NCBI RefSeq assembly: GCF_000787715.1
Contig: NZ_BBPI01000016.1
Location: 1 to 59,294 of the forward strand
Reading direction: 5' to 3'
Source of the DNA: Sphingomonas parapaucimobilis NBRC 15100
GTDB lineage: Bacteria > Pseudomonadota > Alphaproteobacteria > Sphingomonadales > Sphingomonadaceae
Length of the DNA stretch: 59,294 nucleotides
A program made the position numbers and the translations under genes. The number at the start of each line of letters is the position of its first letter. Position 1 is the stretch's first letter. Below the pieces are notes generated by a model. The model saw nothing but the letters and a program-made list of their open reading frames with translations, made no database searches and was not told where the DNA came from. Positions 24,754-34,614 of the stretch are shown one piece after another.

Positions 24754-25803
24754 ATGAGTGAAGACCTGATCGTCACCCGCGAAGGCCCGGTGGGCCGTCT
24801 CCGGCTCAACCGGCCCAAGGCGATCCATGCCCTGACCCCGGCGATGTGCGAGGGCGTGCTGGCCGCGCTGGAGGACTGGCGCGGCGATCTGGGCGTCGAG
24901 GCGATCATCATCGACCATGCCGAGGGGCGCGGTTTCTGCGCGGGCGGCGATATCCGCCTGCTGGCGGAAAGCGGGGCGGGTGATGGCGAGGCCGCGCGGG
25001 GTTTCTTCCACGCCGAATATCGGATGAACCACCGGCTGTTCACCTATGCCAAGCCCATCGTCGCCTTCATGGACGGCATCACGATGGGCGGCGGCGTCGG
25101 CATTTCCGCGCCCGCCCGCTTCCGCGTCGCGACCGAGAACACCCGCTTCGCCATGCCCGAGACGGGGATCGGCCTGTTCCCCGATGTCGGCGGCGGCTGG
25201 TATCTCTCGCGCCTGCCGGGGCGGATGGGCGAATTCCTCGCGCTGACCGGTCACCGGCTCGACGGGGCGGAGGCGCATGCGCTGGGCCTGGCGACGTATT
25301 ACCTGCCCGCCGCCGCGCTGGAGGAGGCTAAGGCCGCGATTACGTCGGCGCCGCAGGAGATTGCCGCGACGCTCGACCGGCTGTCGGTGCCCGCGCCGCG
25401 CGCGAAGATCATGGCCCATGCCGCCGACATCGACCGTCTGTTTGCCGCCGACACGCTGGAAGAGATCATCGCCGCGCTGGAGGCGGACGACGGTGAATGG
25501 GCGGCGCAGCAACTCGCCGTGCTGCGCACCAAGTCGCCGCAAGCCTGCAAGGTCTCGCTCCGCCTGTTGCGCGAGGGCAGGCTGACCACCGACTTCACCG
25601 ACGAGATGCGCCGTGAGTACGGCATCGCCTCGCGCGTGGTGCAGCGCCCCGATTTCGTCGAGGGCGTCCGCGCGCTGATCGTCGACAAGGACAATGCGCC
25701 GCGCTGGGACCCCGCCACGCCGGAGGGCGTGACCGACACGATGATCGACCATATCTTCGCAGCCATGCCCGACGGGCAGGCCTGGACTCCCGACGACCGC
25801 TGA
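24754..25803 (+). CDS. 3-hydroxyisobutyryl-CoA hydrolase (crotonase superfamily)
   Basis: The enzyme cleaves 3-hydroxyisobutyryl-CoA to free 3-hydroxyisobutyrate and CoA, a step specific to valine breakdown. At 349 residues it matches HIBCH-type proteins, which are about 90 residues longer than enoyl-CoA hydratases. The oxyanion segment [12 protein letters not shown] lies near residue 66, and the HIBCH hallmark [20 protein letters not shown] near residue 130 carries the catalytic Glu and Asp. The C-terminal extension [23 protein letters not shown] is also typical. AAGGGAAAGA precedes the ATG. The hydratase gene starts 13 bp after the stop, so the two are co-transcribed. Confidence 0.92.
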   Translation: MSEDLIVTREGPVGRLRLNRPKAIHALTPAMCEGVLAALEDWRGDLGVEAIIIDHAEGRGFCAGGDIRLLAESGAGDGEAARGFFHAEYRMNHRLFTYAKPIVAFMDGITMGGGVGISAPARFRVATENTRFAMPETGIGLFPDVGGGWYLSRLPGRMGEFLALTGHRLDGAEAHALGLATYYLPAAALEEAKAAITSAPQEIAATLDRLSVPAPRAKIMAHAADIDRLFAADTLEEIIAALEADDGEWAAQQLAVLRTKSPQACKVSLRLLREGRLTTDFTDEMRREYGIASRVVQRPDFVEGVRALIVDKDNAPRWDPATPEGVTDTMIDHIFAAMPDGQAWTPDDR

Positions 25804-25816
25804 GAAGGACGCTCGC

Positions 25817-26593
25817 ATGACCGACTATAACACCCTGATCGTCGAGCGCCGCGAGGCGGTGACGCTGGTGACGCTGAACCGGCCGCAGGCGCTGAACGCG
25901 CTGAATGCCGAGCTGTTGGCCGAGCTGCTCGACGTGATGCGCGCCTATGACGCCGATCCCGAACAGCGTTGCGCCGTCATCACCGGCTCCGCAAAGGCAT
26001 TCGCCGCGGGGGCCGACATCAAGGAAATGCAGGAGATGGACTTCGCCGCCATGTACGGGCGAAACCATTTCACCGGCTGGGACGAGTTCACCCGCACCCG
26101 CAAGCCGATCATCGCGGCGGTCGCGGGCTATGCGCTGGGCGGCGGGTGCGAACTGGCGATGATGTGCGACTTCATCCTCGCCGCCGATACCGCCAAATTC
26201 GGCCAGCCCGAGATCAAGCTGGGCGTGACGCCGGGCATGGGCGGCTCGCAGCGGCTGGCGCACGCGGTCGGTAAGGCCAAGGCGATGGAGATGTGCCTGA
26301 CCGGCCGCATGATGGATGCCGAGGAAGCCGAGCGCGCGGGACTGGTGGCGCGTATCGTCCCCGCTGCCGATCTGGTCGAGGAGGCGATGAAGACCGCCGC
26401 GACCATCGCCGGCATGGCGCCGATCGCGGCGCGTGCGAACAAGGAAATGGTCAACGCCGCCTTCGACATGGGACTGGCGCAGGGCGTCCAGTTCGAGCGG
26501 CGGCTGTTCCACGGCCTGTTCGGCTCGGCCGATCAGAAGGAAGGCATGGCCGCCTTCGTGGAAAAGCGAAGCCCCAATTGGACCGGCAACTGA
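25817..26593 (+). CDS. enoyl-CoA hydratase
   Basis: A crotonase-fold hydratase of 258 residues. In the valine pathway it would hydrate methacrylyl-CoA to 3-hydroxyisobutyryl-CoA. The oxyanion hole is formed by [11 protein letters not shown] (near residue 60) and [16 protein letters not shown] (near 105). Both catalytic glutamates are present, in GGGCELAM and in [15 protein letters not shown], which supports true hydratase activity. GAAGGA precedes the ATG. It follows the hydrolase closely and is separated from mmsB by an R1 palindrome. It could also serve general fatty-acid oxidation; the pathway role rests on context. Confidence 0.92.
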   Translation: MTDYNTLIVERREAVTLVTLNRPQALNALNAELLAELLDVMRAYDADPEQRCAVITGSAKAFAAGADIKEMQEMDFAAMYGRNHFTGWDEFTRTRKPIIAAVAGYALGGGCELAMMCDFILAADTAKFGQPEIKLGVTPGMGGSQRLAHAVGKAKAMEMCLTGRMMDAEEAERAGLVARIVPAADLVEEAMKTAATIAGMAPIAARANKEMVNAAFDMGLAQGVQFERRLFHGLFGSADQKEGMAAFVEKRSPNWTGN

Positions 26594-26598
26594 GTCCC

Positions 26599-26709
26599 AC
26601 GCCCCTCCCGTAAACGGGAGGGGATGGGGGAGGGCAGGGCCGCAAGCGAGACGCTCGGTGAGACCCCATGCCCTCCCCAAACCCCTCCCGCCTGCGGGAG
26701 GGGCTTAAA
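26599..26709. repeat. R1 palindromic repeat between the enoyl-CoA hydratase gene and mmsB
   Basis: This is a 111-bp full-length copy, with CCCTCCCGTAAACGGGAGGG on the left and CCCTCCCGCCTGCGGGAGGG on the right and the shared GCTTAAAA end. The mmsB ribosome-binding site (AGGAGAGAG) starts about 15 bp beyond it. Confidence 0.8.
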
Positions 26710-26737
26710 AGAAAAAGAAGATTTAGGAGAGAGCATC

Positions 26738-27613
26738 ATGGCGCGGATCGCCTTTATCGGCTTGGGCAATATGGGCGGCGGGATGGCCGCCAACCTCGCA
26801 AAGGCGGGGCATGACGTCCGCGCCTTCGACCTGTCGGCGGACGCACTGGCGGCGGCCAAGGCGGCCGGGTGCCTGCCGATCGACAGCGCCGTCGCGGCGA
26901 TGGACGGGGTCGAGGCGGTCGTGACCATGCTGCCCGCCGGAACCCATGTCGAGCGCGTCTATGCCGACGCCGTCTTTGCCGCCGCACCGCCCTCCGCGAT
27001 CCTGATCGACTGCTCGACCATCGACGTCGCCACCGCACGCCGCGTCGCGGAGGCCGCGCAGGCCAAGGGCATGATGGCGGTCGATGCGCCCGTTTCCGGC
27101 GGGATCGCGGCGGCCAAGGCCGGCACGCTGACCTTCATGGTCGGCGGGTCCGAACAGGCTTTCCGGCGCGCCGAGCCTTTCCTGTCCGCCATGGGTCAGG
27201 CGGTGATCCATGCGGGCGGAAACGGCGCAGGGCAGGCGGCGAAGATCTGCAACAACATGCTGCTCGGTGCGACGATGATCGCGACCTGCGAGGCGTTCGT
27301 ACTGGCCGAGAAGCTGGGGCTGAAGGCGCAGACCTTCTACGACATCGCCTCGGTCTCGTCGGGGCAGAGCTGGTCGATGACCAAATATTGCCCCGTTCCC
27401 GGTGTCGGACCGGAGACGCCCGCCGATCACGATTATCAGGGCGGTTTCGCCGCGGCACTGATGCTGAAGGACCTGAAGCTGGCGATGCAGGCGGCGCAGG
27501 ATGCGGGCGCCGCCACCCCGATGGGCGAACGGGCGGCCGAGCTTTACACGGCATTCGTCGGCGAGGGGCAGCCGCCGGTGGATTTCTCCGGAATCATCCG
27601 CACCTTGCGCTGA
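26738..27613 (+). CDS. mmsB: 3-hydroxyisobutyrate dehydrogenase
   Basis: This NAD-dependent enzyme oxidises 3-hydroxyisobutyrate to methylmalonate semialdehyde, the substrate of MmsA encoded at the operon start. It has 291 residues. ATG 26738 follows AGGAGAG; the longer frame would run through the R1 repeat and is rejected. The Rossmann motif GLGNMGGGMAANLAKAGH lies at residues 7-24, the substrate loop is DAPVSGGIAAAKAGTLTFMV near residue 114, and the catalytic lysine lies in GNGAGQAAKICNNMLL near 165. It is the last gene of the valine operon; R2 and R4 repeats follow. Confidence 0.95.
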   Translation: MARIAFIGLGNMGGGMAANLAKAGHDVRAFDLSADALAAAKAAGCLPIDSAVAAMDGVEAVVTMLPAGTHVERVYADAVFAAAPPSAILIDCSTIDVATARRVAEAAQAKGMMAVDAPVSGGIAAAKAGTLTFMVGGSEQAFRRAEPFLSAMGQAVIHAGGNGAGQAAKICNNMLLGATMIATCEAFVLAEKLGLKAQTFYDIASVSSGQSWSMTKYCPVPGVGPETPADHDYQGGFAAALMLKDLKLAMQAAQDAGAATPMGERAAELYTAFVGEGQPPVDFSGIIRTLR

Positions 27614-27628
27614 ATTCGACCCCCAACT

Positions 27629-27804
27629 CCGTTCAGCCTGAGCGAAGGCTAGAGTCGAAAGCGATCAGCATTGCACGGTTTTAGCCCCTCCCCTTCAGGG
27701 GAGGGGTGAGCAGAGTTGATCGTTTTTGACTCTAAGGGGATCCCTTCGACAATGGCGTGCGGAGAAGGCGGAAGGTGGCCTTCGACTTCTCTCAGGCTGA
27801 ACGG
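27629..27804. repeat. inverted R2 pair enclosing an R4 hairpin
   Basis: R2 copies at 27629-27660 (inverted, with a small insertion) and 27777-27804 (forward) flank an R4 hairpin at 27685-27706 (CCCCTCCCC, TTCA, GGGGAGGGG). This occupies the gap between mmsB and alr. Confidence 0.7.
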
Positions 27805-27867
27805 AGGGCGGTTTACGTCCATCGCGCCTTTTCCCCCTGACCAATGCGGCCTAAAGCCCGCAGGGTG

Positions 27868-28896
27868 ATGGAAATACCCGCTCCCCTCCGCCTGCGTGTC
27901 GACCGCGATGCGCTTGTTTCCAACTGGCAGGCGCTGGACCGGTTGAGCGGGGCGGCGGCGTGCGGCGCGGCGGTCAAGGCGAACGGCTATGGCCTGGGCG
28001 CGAGGCTGGTCGCCGAAACGCTGGCCAAGGCCGGGTGTCGTGACTTCTTCGTCGCCAACTGGGCCGAGGCGCAAGGCTTGGCCCCGCTGGGCCTTACGCT
28101 GTCGGTCCTGCATGGCCTGCGCGCCGAGGATCTGCCCGCCGCCAGGGCCGGCTTTGCCCGCCCGGTACTCAGCACCCCCCAACAGATCGCGCGCTGGCGC
28201 GACAGCGGCGGCGGCGTGTGTGACGTGATGGTCGATACCGGCATGAACCGGCTGGGCGTGTCGGTGCAGGCGGTGCGGGATGGCCTGCTCGAGGGCCTGA
28301 CGATCGAGACGCTTATCAGCCATCTCGCCTGCGCCGATGAGGATGTGCCGATGAACGGGCACCAGCGCGAGGCCTTTGCCAGCCTGAAGGGGCGCACCGG
28401 CGCGCGACGCATGAGCCTCGCCAATTCGGCCGGGATCGGGCTGGGCGCGGAGTATCATTTCGACCTGACCCGGCCGGGACTGGCGCTGTACGGTGGCCTG
28501 CCGCGCCCCGACATGGCGGGGCATCTCCGCCAGGTCGCGTGGCCCGAAGCGCAGATCCTCCAGCGCCGCCTTGTGCCTGCGGGCGAGACGGTCGGCTACA
28601 ACGCCACCTGGACCGCGCCCGCCGATACCGAGGTCGCGATCCTGAACCTGGGCTATGCCGACGGCTATCGCCGCGCGCTCTCCGGGCTGGGGGCGGCGGT
28701 GGCGGATGGCGAGAGCCTGCCGGTCCTCGGCCGCGTATCGATGGACCTGCTGGCGGTCGACGTGACCACGCGGCCCGATCTGGCCGAGGGCGACTGGCTG
28801 GCCATGGATTACGACCTGGCCACCGCCTCCGCCGCATCGGGCGTATCGCAATATGAGCTGCTGACCGGCCTGGCCCCGCGTTTCGCGCGGGCATAA
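27868..28896 (+). CDS. alr: alanine racemase
   Basis: This PLP enzyme interconverts L- and D-alanine for peptidoglycan synthesis. It has 342 residues from ATG 27868, where AGGG lies upstream; ATG 27844 would add eight residues but has no clear ribosome-binding site. The PLP lysine is in AAVKANGYGLGA (about residue 33), a hallmark of the family. Further motifs are VDTGMNRLGV (near 123) and the C-terminal barrel with NLGYADGYRRAL and RVSMDLLAVDVT. It converges with the TonB receptor gene. Whether this is the biosynthetic or a catabolic racemase cannot be decided from the window. Confidence 0.93.
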   Translation: MEIPAPLRLRVDRDALVSNWQALDRLSGAAACGAAVKANGYGLGARLVAETLAKAGCRDFFVANWAEAQGLAPLGLTLSVLHGLRAEDLPAARAGFARPVLSTPQQIARWRDSGGGVCDVMVDTGMNRLGVSVQAVRDGLLEGLTIETLISHLACADEDVPMNGHQREAFASLKGRTGARRMSLANSAGIGLGAEYHFDLTRPGLALYGGLPRPDMAGHLRQVAWPEAQILQRRLVPAGETVGYNATWTAPADTEVAILNLGYADGYRRALSGLGAAVADGESLPVLGRVSMDLLAVDVTTRPDLAEGDWLAMDYDLATASAASGVSQYELLTGLAPRFARA

Positions 28897-28924
28897 AAAA
28901 GGGGCCTTCCCGAAGGAAGGCCCC
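28895..28924 (-). terminator. Rho-independent terminator of the second TonB receptor gene
   Basis: A perfect 10-bp stem (GGGGCCTTCC at 28901-28910 with GGAAGGCCCC at 28915-28924) has a 4-base loop. On the minus strand it is followed by six T residues. It lies 23 bp beyond the receptor stop; the hairpin may also slow polymerase coming out of alr. Confidence 0.85.
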
Positions 28925-28946
28925 GATCAACTTCGATCCGCTGGGA

Positions 28947-31900
28947 TCAGAAGTTGGCCTTGAACCCGGCATAGAAGAACCGGCCGATATTGTCGTACGG
29001 ATCGCCCGACGCCGTACCGATCAGATCGTAGGGCGGCTTCACGTCGGTCAGGTTGTCCACGCCGACATAGAAGCGGAACCGATCGGTCGCGTTGAAGCCG
29101 ACCTGGACCGAGTGGTAGAACGCCTCGGGATAGTAGACCATCGGGAAGGCATCCGGATTACGCGCCGGACGGCCGTCATAGCTGTTCTGCGTCTCATACT
29201 CGGCCGCGATCGTCGACTTGCCTTCGTAACGCAGGCGATATTGAAGATCGAAGGTTTCGAAGTTCAGATTGCCGACGAACTGACCACGCCATGCGGCATA
29301 GCCCAGTTCGCTCTTGTAGCGATCGCGGAAGTTCGGATCGGCCACGTCGGTATATGCGTTGTTCTGCGCCACATAGCTGGCCAGGACACGAAGACTCAGG
29401 GTGCCGGTGTCGCTGATCTTCGTACGGTATGACAGGTCGAAGTCGATGCCCGAGGTTTCCAGCTTGGCGAAATTGAAACCCTGCGAGAAGAACGACGGAC
29501 CCGTCGGCGTGAGAGGGATGGTCGTACCAGCATGGATCACGCTCGACTGACCGGCAAAAGTGCCGTTCGGATTGCGAATGACCGCAGCGCAATATTGATT
29601 GTTGATGCCGCTGGGATTGTCATAGCACTGGTTGATCAGTGTCTGAGCGGCCAGCGAGACGATCGCGTCCTTGATCGTGATGTTATAGTAATCGACTGTG
29701 AACGACAGGCCACGGATCGCCTGCGGCTGGAACACCGCGCCGATGGTGAAGCTGTTGCTCTTTTCGGCGTTCAGGTTCGGGTTACCGCGATTGACGCCCG
29801 CGATGCTGGCCGCCGTGCCGTTGGTAAACGGTTCGGTCGTGCCGTTAAACGTCTGGGTCGTCGGCACACCCGCTGCCGCGCAATTACGGGCGCGATTGGG
29901 GTTGTTGTTGATGTTGTTCTGGCTGCACGGATCCGATGGCTGTGCAAAGGTCTGGTTGTTGGCGGTGAACAACTCACCCAGCGACGGCGCACGGACCGAG
30001 CGGGCATAGCCGCCACGGATCGTGATATCGCGGATCGGCGACCAGATCGCGTTCAGATTGTACGTCCAGGGCGTTCCGGCATTGCCGACATTGTAATGCG
30101 ACACGCGGGCCGCGCCGGTCAGCGTCAGTTCGTGGAAGAACGGACGGTCGGCCAGCAACGGCACGCTGAGTTCGCCGAACGCTTCCTTGATGTCATAGGC
30201 GGGCGGCGCGAAGGTCGGGATGGCGTTCAGGAACGTCGCCCCGCTGGCGGTCAGATCGTCATACTTCGAATAGGCCGTCTCACGACGATATTCGCCGCCC
30301 AGCGAGAAGGTGACGTCACCGCCAGGCAGGCGGAACAGCTTGCCGTTGACGAATCCCAGCAGGTCGAACTGCTCGGCCTTCTGCTTGCGCGTCGAGGTGA
30401 CCGAGAAATAGTTCAGCGCCGCCTGGCTGACCTGGCCCTGACCGAACAGGTTGACGGGCACGCAGGCCGCGTCGTCATTCGCTGTCGAGGCGTCGGCGTT
30501 GATACCGCACACGATCTGACCGGCAGCGTTGCGCACGGCGTTGATCGAGTTGTTGTACTTCTGCGTGACGTAGTTGCCCGCCGTCCGGTAGAAGGTGTCG
30601 AGGCGGCCATAGTTGGCCGACACTTCATAGTGCCAACCCTGGCCGAAATCGCCCTCGACACCGCCAACGATGCGGAAGGTCTCACGCGTGTGATCCTCGC
30701 CGCGACCACCGAAGTCGACGTTGAAACGTTGCGCGGTGAAGGTCGTGGCCCCCGGTGCCAGTGCCTGCTGCAGGGTCGAACGAGCCTGATCAGTCAGATA
30801 CGGATTGTTGATGCTGAAGGTGTTGGTGGCAAAGGTCGGCTGACCTTCTTGCAGCGACTTGATACGCACATATTTGACTTCGACGAACGGCTTGAAGGCG
30901 TCGGAAATGTCGAAGTGTGCCAGCAGGTTGCCCGAAGCGCGTTCCATGCGAGGCTGCAACATGCCCAGCAGACGCAGCGTCGACCCACGGCCGCCGACGC
31001 AATTGGTCGACGCAGGACGAAGGTCCGTGATGCAATTGTTCGCCGTCAGCGTGCCGTCCGGATTGAACGCAAAATTCCGACCGTATTGCGCCAGTGCGTT
31101 GGAGCTACCCACATTGGCGATGCCGGTGCAAGTAAAGGTGCGACGGGCGGCGAAGGCTGCGGCGGACTCGCCTGTGGCGGCAACCGTCGGACAGCTCGAG
31201 GCGAACATGCCGCCTTCCGAGATCGTACCGTTGCGGATGTTGCTCAGAAGGTTGGTGTCGGGGATGCCGTCACCGGTCGACGGCTCGCCGCCGGTACGGA
31301 TCACGCCGCCATTCGGGTTAAGCTGCGGGCCGGTGTTCTGCACCGCGTTGAACTGGCGACGACCAGAAAAGGCGCCGGTGATGTCGTCGCGATCGGTGAA
31401 ATAGACGACGTCCGAGAAGGAATATTCAGCCGACGCGGCGATGTTGCCGCGACCCTCGGCGAAGTTCTTACCGGCGGTCAATGCGCCGAAATAGGAGCCG
31501 CGCGTCCCGTGGCTGGAAATGCCGCTCTGGCCGGTGGCGCGAAGGCCCTCGAAGTCGCGCTTCAGGACGAAATTGACGACGCCCGCCATGGCGTCCGAAC
31601 CGTACACGGCCGAGCTGCCCCCGGTCACGACGTCGACGCGCTCGAGCAGGTCGGTCGGGATGGTGTTCGTGTCGATCACGAAGCTGCCCGGCTGTGCGGT
31701 CACATGGCGGCGACCGTTGACGACCACCAGGGTGCGCTGCGTGCCCAGACCACGAAGGTCGAGCAGGTTCAGGCCCGAGGTGCCGATGAAGCGGGTCGAG
31801 TTCGCCTGGCTGTAGGTCGTACGCAGCGCCGGCAGCTGGTTGAGCGAGTCACCCAGGTTCAGGTTGCCGGTCGAGGTCAGCAGTTCGGCGGTGACCGACG

Positions 31901-32129
31901 TGACGGGGGTCGGCGAGTCCAGGTTCGGACGGGCCAGACGCGAGCCGGTGACGATGACGTCGCCCGCGGCCTGTTCGCTACGTTCGGCGATGTTGGGATC
32001 GGTCGCGGCATCCTCTTGCGGCTGCGTCGCGGTGGTGCCCGAGGCGGCGGTCTGCGCGAACGCGGCGACCGGCATCAGGACCAGAGTGCTGGCCAGCGCA
32101 GAGGCTCCCAGCAGGGTACGCATATTCAT
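28947..32129 (-). CDS. large TonB-dependent receptor (1060 aa)
   Basis: An outer-membrane active-transport receptor of 1060 residues. The signal peptide (MNMRTLLGASALASTLVLMPVAAFA) is cut near residue 25. A Gln/Thr-rich linker leads to a TonB-box-like GDVIVTGSRL at about 56-65. The plug includes LLDLRGLGTQRTLVVVNGRR and ERVDVVTGGSSAVYGSDAMAGVVNFVLK. A long barrel follows, with typical late segments (TIRGGYARSVRAPSLGELF) and a C-terminus ending AGFKANF with the terminal phenylalanine expected of barrel proteins. The size and plug type are common in oligosaccharide or peptide receptors of sphingomonads, but no substrate can be assigned. GGGGG precedes the start. Confidence 0.93.
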   Translation of the reverse strand: MNMRTLLGASALASTLVLMPVAAFAQTAASGTTATQPQEDAATDPNIAERSEQAAGDVIVTGSRLARPNLDSPTPVTSVTAELLTSTGNLNLGDSLNQLPALRTTYSQANSTRFIGTSGLNLLDLRGLGTQRTLVVVNGRRHVTAQPGSFVIDTNTIPTDLLERVDVVTGGSSAVYGSDAMAGVVNFVLKRDFEGLRATGQSGISSHGTRGSYFGALTAGKNFAEGRGNIAASAEYSFSDVVYFTDRDDITGAFSGRRQFNAVQNTGPQLNPNGGVIRTGGEPSTGDGIPDTNLLSNIRNGTISEGGMFASSCPTVAATGESAAAFAARRTFTCTGIANVGSSNALAQYGRNFAFNPDGTLTANNCITDLRPASTNCVGGRGSTLRLLGMLQPRMERASGNLLAHFDISDAFKPFVEVKYVRIKSLQEGQPTFATNTFSINNPYLTDQARSTLQQALAPGATTFTAQRFNVDFGGRGEDHTRETFRIVGGVEGDFGQGWHYEVSANYGRLDTFYRTAGNYVTQKYNNSINAVRNAAGQIVCGINADASTANDDAACVPVNLFGQGQVSQAALNYFSVTSTRKQKAEQFDLLGFVNGKLFRLPGGDVTFSLGGEYRRETAYSKYDDLTASGATFLNAIPTFAPPAYDIKEAFGELSVPLLADRPFFHELTLTGAARVSHYNVGNAGTPWTYNLNAIWSPIRDITIRGGYARSVRAPSLGELFTANNQTFAQPSDPCSQNNINNNPNRARNCAAAGVPTTQTFNGTTEPFTNGTAASIAGVNRGNPNLNAEKSNSFTIGAVFQPQAIRGLSFTVDYYNITIKDAIVSLAAQTLINQCYDNPSGINNQYCAAVIRNPNGTFAGQSSVIHAGTTIPLTPTGPSFFSQGFNFAKLETSGIDFDLSYRTKISDTGTLSLRVLASYVAQNNAYTDVADPNFRDRYKSELGYAAWRGQFVGNLNFETFDLQYRLRYEGKSTIAAEYETQNSYDGRPARNPDAFPMVYYPEAFYHSVQVGFNATDRFRFYVGVDNLTDVKPPYDLIGTASGDPYDNIGRFFYAGFKANF

Positions 32130-32240
32130 TCTTTACCCCCATTATGACGGATCGTTCATGTCCGTTCATCGCAGGGAAAGAAATTTCCGCTCGGAAAACA
32201 AGCGCCGTTGCAACGCTTTCTAAAAATTGCGTCACCATAG

Positions 32241-32276
32241 TTGCAGGGATGTGACAGCTTCGACACATCCCTGCAA
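32241..32276. promoter_or_regulatory. perfect 13-bp inverted repeat between the thiolase and TonB receptor genes
   Basis: TTGCAGGGATGTG (32241-32253) and its exact complement CACATCCCTGCAA (32264-32276) flank a 10-base loop. It lies 112 bp upstream of the TonB receptor start and 58 bp past the thiolase stop. It could be a U-less terminator of the thiolase transcript or an operator for the receptor; there is no adjacent T-run on the minus strand. Confidence 0.55.
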
Positions 32277-32333
32277 TCTAACGTTTAAGCGCGAAATTTT
32301 CGAAAAGTGGCGTGTTTATCGCTCAACACACGT

Positions 32334-33506
32334 TTAGCGTTCGAGGCACATGGCGATGCCCATGCCGCCGCCGATGCACAAAGTCGCCAGACCCCTCTTC
32401 GCGTCACGCTTCTGCATTTCATAGATCAGGGTCGTCAGCACGCGCGCGCCGCTAGCGCCGATCGGGTGGCCCAGTGCGATCGCGCCGCCATTGACGTTGA
32501 CCTTCTCCGGATCGAGGCCCAGTTCCTTGCCGACCGACAGGGCCTGCGCCGCGAACGCTTCGTTCGCTTCGATCAGGTCGAGGTCGCCGATGGTCCAGCC
32601 CGCCTTTTCCAGTGCGCGCTTGGTGGCGGGAACGGGGCCGATGCCCATCACCGACGGGTCGACACCGGCCGAGGCCCAGCTCTTGATCGTGGCGAGGATC
32701 GGCGTACCCCGCTTCTCGGCCTCCTCACGGCTCATCAGGACGATGGCCGCGGCGCCGTCGTTCAGGCCCGAGGCATTGGCGGCCGTGACCGTGCCGTCCT
32801 TCTTGAAGGCGGGGCGGACGCCCGACACGCTCTCGATCGTGGCACCGGCGCGGATATATTCGTCGTCGGCGACGACCGTCTCGCCCTTGCGGCCCTTGAT
32901 GGTGACGGGCGCGATCTCGTCCTTGAAGCGGCCCTCGCCACGCGCCTTTTCGGCCAGGTTCTGCGAGCGGACGGCGAACCGGTCCTGCTCGTCGCGGGTC
33001 ACCTGATACTGCTCGGCCAGGTTCTCGGCGGTGATGCCCATGTGATAGCCTGCAAAGGCGTCGGTCAGGCCGTCATGCACCATGGTGTCGACCATGGTCA
33101 GCGGACCCATCTTGGTGCCGCCGCGCATCGTCTGGGCATGGGGCGAGAGCGACATCGACTCCTGGCCGCCCGCCACCACGATGGTCGCATCGCCATTGGC
33201 GATCGCCTGCATCCCCAGCGCGACGGCGCGCAGGCCCGAGCCGCAGACCTGGTTGACGCCGTAAGCGGGCACTTCCTTCGGGATGCCTGCGGCCATCGAC
33301 GCCTGGCGGGCCGGGTTCTGGCCCTGCGCGGCGGTCAGCACCTGGCCGAGGATCACTTCGGACACGTCCTCGCCCTTGATGCCCGCCTGTTCCAGCGCGG
33401 CGGTGATCGCCACCCGGCCGAGTTCATGCGCGGGCGTGGCGGCAAAGGCACCCAGGAAACTGCCCACGGGGGTACGCTTGGCGGCGGTAATGACGATCTC
33501 GGTCAT
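32334..33506 (-). CDS. phaA: acetyl-CoA C-acetyltransferase (beta-ketothiolase)
   Basis: The thiolase condenses two acetyl-CoA to acetoacetyl-CoA, the first step of polyhydroxybutyrate synthesis, or runs in reverse in degradation. It has 390 residues; ATG 33506 is chosen because homology begins [19 protein letters not shown]. The nucleophilic Cys88 is in [10 protein letters not shown], the histidine in [12 protein letters not shown] and the second catalytic cysteine (377) in [10 protein letters not shown]. It starts 22 bp after the stop of the PhaC-like gene, and phaR is divergent, so a PHB role is likely. The symbol is by context; it could equally be named atoB. Confidence 0.9.
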   Translation of the reverse strand: MTEIVITAAKRTPVGSFLGAFAATPAHELGRVAITAALEQAGIKGEDVSEVILGQVLTAAQGQNPARQASMAAGIPKEVPAYGVNQVCGSGLRAVALGMQAIANGDATIVVAGGQESMSLSPHAQTMRGGTKMGPLTMVDTMVHDGLTDAFAGYHMGITAENLAEQYQVTRDEQDRFAVRSQNLAEKARGEGRFKDEIAPVTIKGRKGETVVADDEYIRAGATIESVSGVRPAFKKDGTVTAANASGLNDGAAAIVLMSREEAEKRGTPILATIKSWASAGVDPSVMGIGPVPATKRALEKAGWTIGDLDLIEANEAFAAQALSVGKELGLDPEKVNVNGGAIALGHPIGASGARVLTTLIYEMQKRDAKRGLATLCIGGGMGIAMCLER

Positions 33507-33528
33507 GAAGGCTCCTCTTATGCAGGAT

Positions 33529-34575
33529 CTATCTAGGTGTTGGGAGGGCGGTGATCCAGTCGGCGAGCGGCTGCCAGAGCTGTTGCTCCGCACGGCCGCC
33601 GACGACCATGCCAACATGGCCCGTACCCGCCGCTCGCCGGTCGGACAGGCCGATGGCGGTGGCGGCGGGAACGATCCGGTCGGCGGTGGCGATGAATTCG
33701 ACGCTAGGGGCGTCGCATTGCGATGGTGTGACGGTCGCCCCGGCGACGCGCCATCGGCCCTGTCCGGGACGATCCTCGGCGATCAGTTCCTCGAACAATT
33801 CGCGGCCGAAGGCGTGGGGCAGGGGCGCGCCCTGGTTGGCCCAGTCCTCCAGCCGGATGAAGCGGCGTGCGGCCGCGCTGCGTGGATCGAGTTCCGCGAA
33901 GGCCGCATATTTGGCGATGGTCCGGCCTGGATCGAGCCGCCAGAAGCCCGCCTGCAATGCCTCCATGGGGACGAGGCCCAGCGCTTCGGAGGTCGGCTTG
34001 ATCGCGGCCCATTGCGCCGCCATCGCGGCGCGGGCTTCGTCGCCATAGCCGGTAAAGTGCCAGGGCGCGGCGATCGCAGCCAGCCCGGCGACCTTGCTGC
34101 GCGCCGCCGCGGCCATGGCGAGCGTGCCGCCCAGGCAATAGCCGACCAGCACCGGCGGCTGCGGGAACGTCGCGATCAGCGGCAGGAGGAAGCGTTCGAC
34201 ATGGCCCGCGACGTCGATGTCGCGGTCCTTCACGCCCGGCGTCCCCCAGTCGACGAGCCAGGGATGGAAACCCCGTCCGCGCAACCAGCGGATCAGCGAG
34301 CGGTCGCGCGCCATGTCGAGAATGGAGGGCGGGTTGATCAGCGAAGGGATGAACAGCACCGGCCGTCCTTCGCCTCCGGCGTCGCGCAATTTCACCCGGC
34401 CGCGCCGCCGCCGGACGGGCAGGGCGCGCATCGGTCGCTCGCGTCTGGCCTCCTGGAAACGGCGCAGTCCCGCCAGCGCGGCCTGTACCAGCTCGGGATT
34501 TTCCGCGGCCTCGCTGCGCAACATCGCCAGGAACAGCGGCAACGGGCGCGGACCATGTTGCGATGCGAAATCCAT
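33529..34575 (-). CDS. short PhaC-like alpha/beta hydrolase (PHA synthase related)
   Basis: A 348-residue alpha/beta-hydrolase protein related to poly-hydroxyalkanoate synthases. Polymerase-type features are [15 protein letters not shown] (near residue 74), the lipase box GYCLGG with cysteine nucleophile Cys147, Asp299 in [11 protein letters not shown] and His320 in [11 protein letters not shown], giving the Cys-Asp-His triad of PhaC. Class I synthases are about 600 residues. This one has the size of class III PhaC, but no PhaE partner is encoded nearby. It is divergent from phaR, 39 bp apart, and upstream of the thiolase. It may polymerise, or be a PHA-related thioesterase or hydrolase. Confidence 0.75.
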   Translation of the reverse strand: MDFASQHGPRPLPLFLAMLRSEAAENPELVQAALAGLRRFQEARRERPMRALPVRRRRGRVKLRDAGGEGRPVLFIPSLINPPSILDMARDRSLIRWLRGRGFHPWLVDWGTPGVKDRDIDVAGHVERFLLPLIATFPQPPVLVGYCLGGTLAMAAAARSKVAGLAAIAAPWHFTGYGDEARAAMAAQWAAIKPTSEALGLVPMEALQAGFWRLDPGRTIAKYAAFAELDPRSAAARRFIRLEDWANQGAPLPHAFGRELFEELIAEDRPGQGRWRVAGATVTPSQCDAPSVEFIATADRIVPAATAIGLSDRRAAGTGHVGMVVGGRAEQQLWQPLADWITALPTPR

Positions 34576-34614
34576 GACGTTAGGTTACACCAAAATCATA
34601 GAAGGCGGGGGTCC

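Noticed and set aside
26624..26737. N-terminal extension of MmsB into the R1 repeat
   Set aside because: The extra residues are translated repeat, and AGGAGAG just before ATG 26738 fixes the start.
29532..32147. 871-codon open frame antisense to the TonB receptor
   Set aside because: Composition and position mark it as a shadow of the receptor gene, whose signal peptide, plug and barrel are clear.
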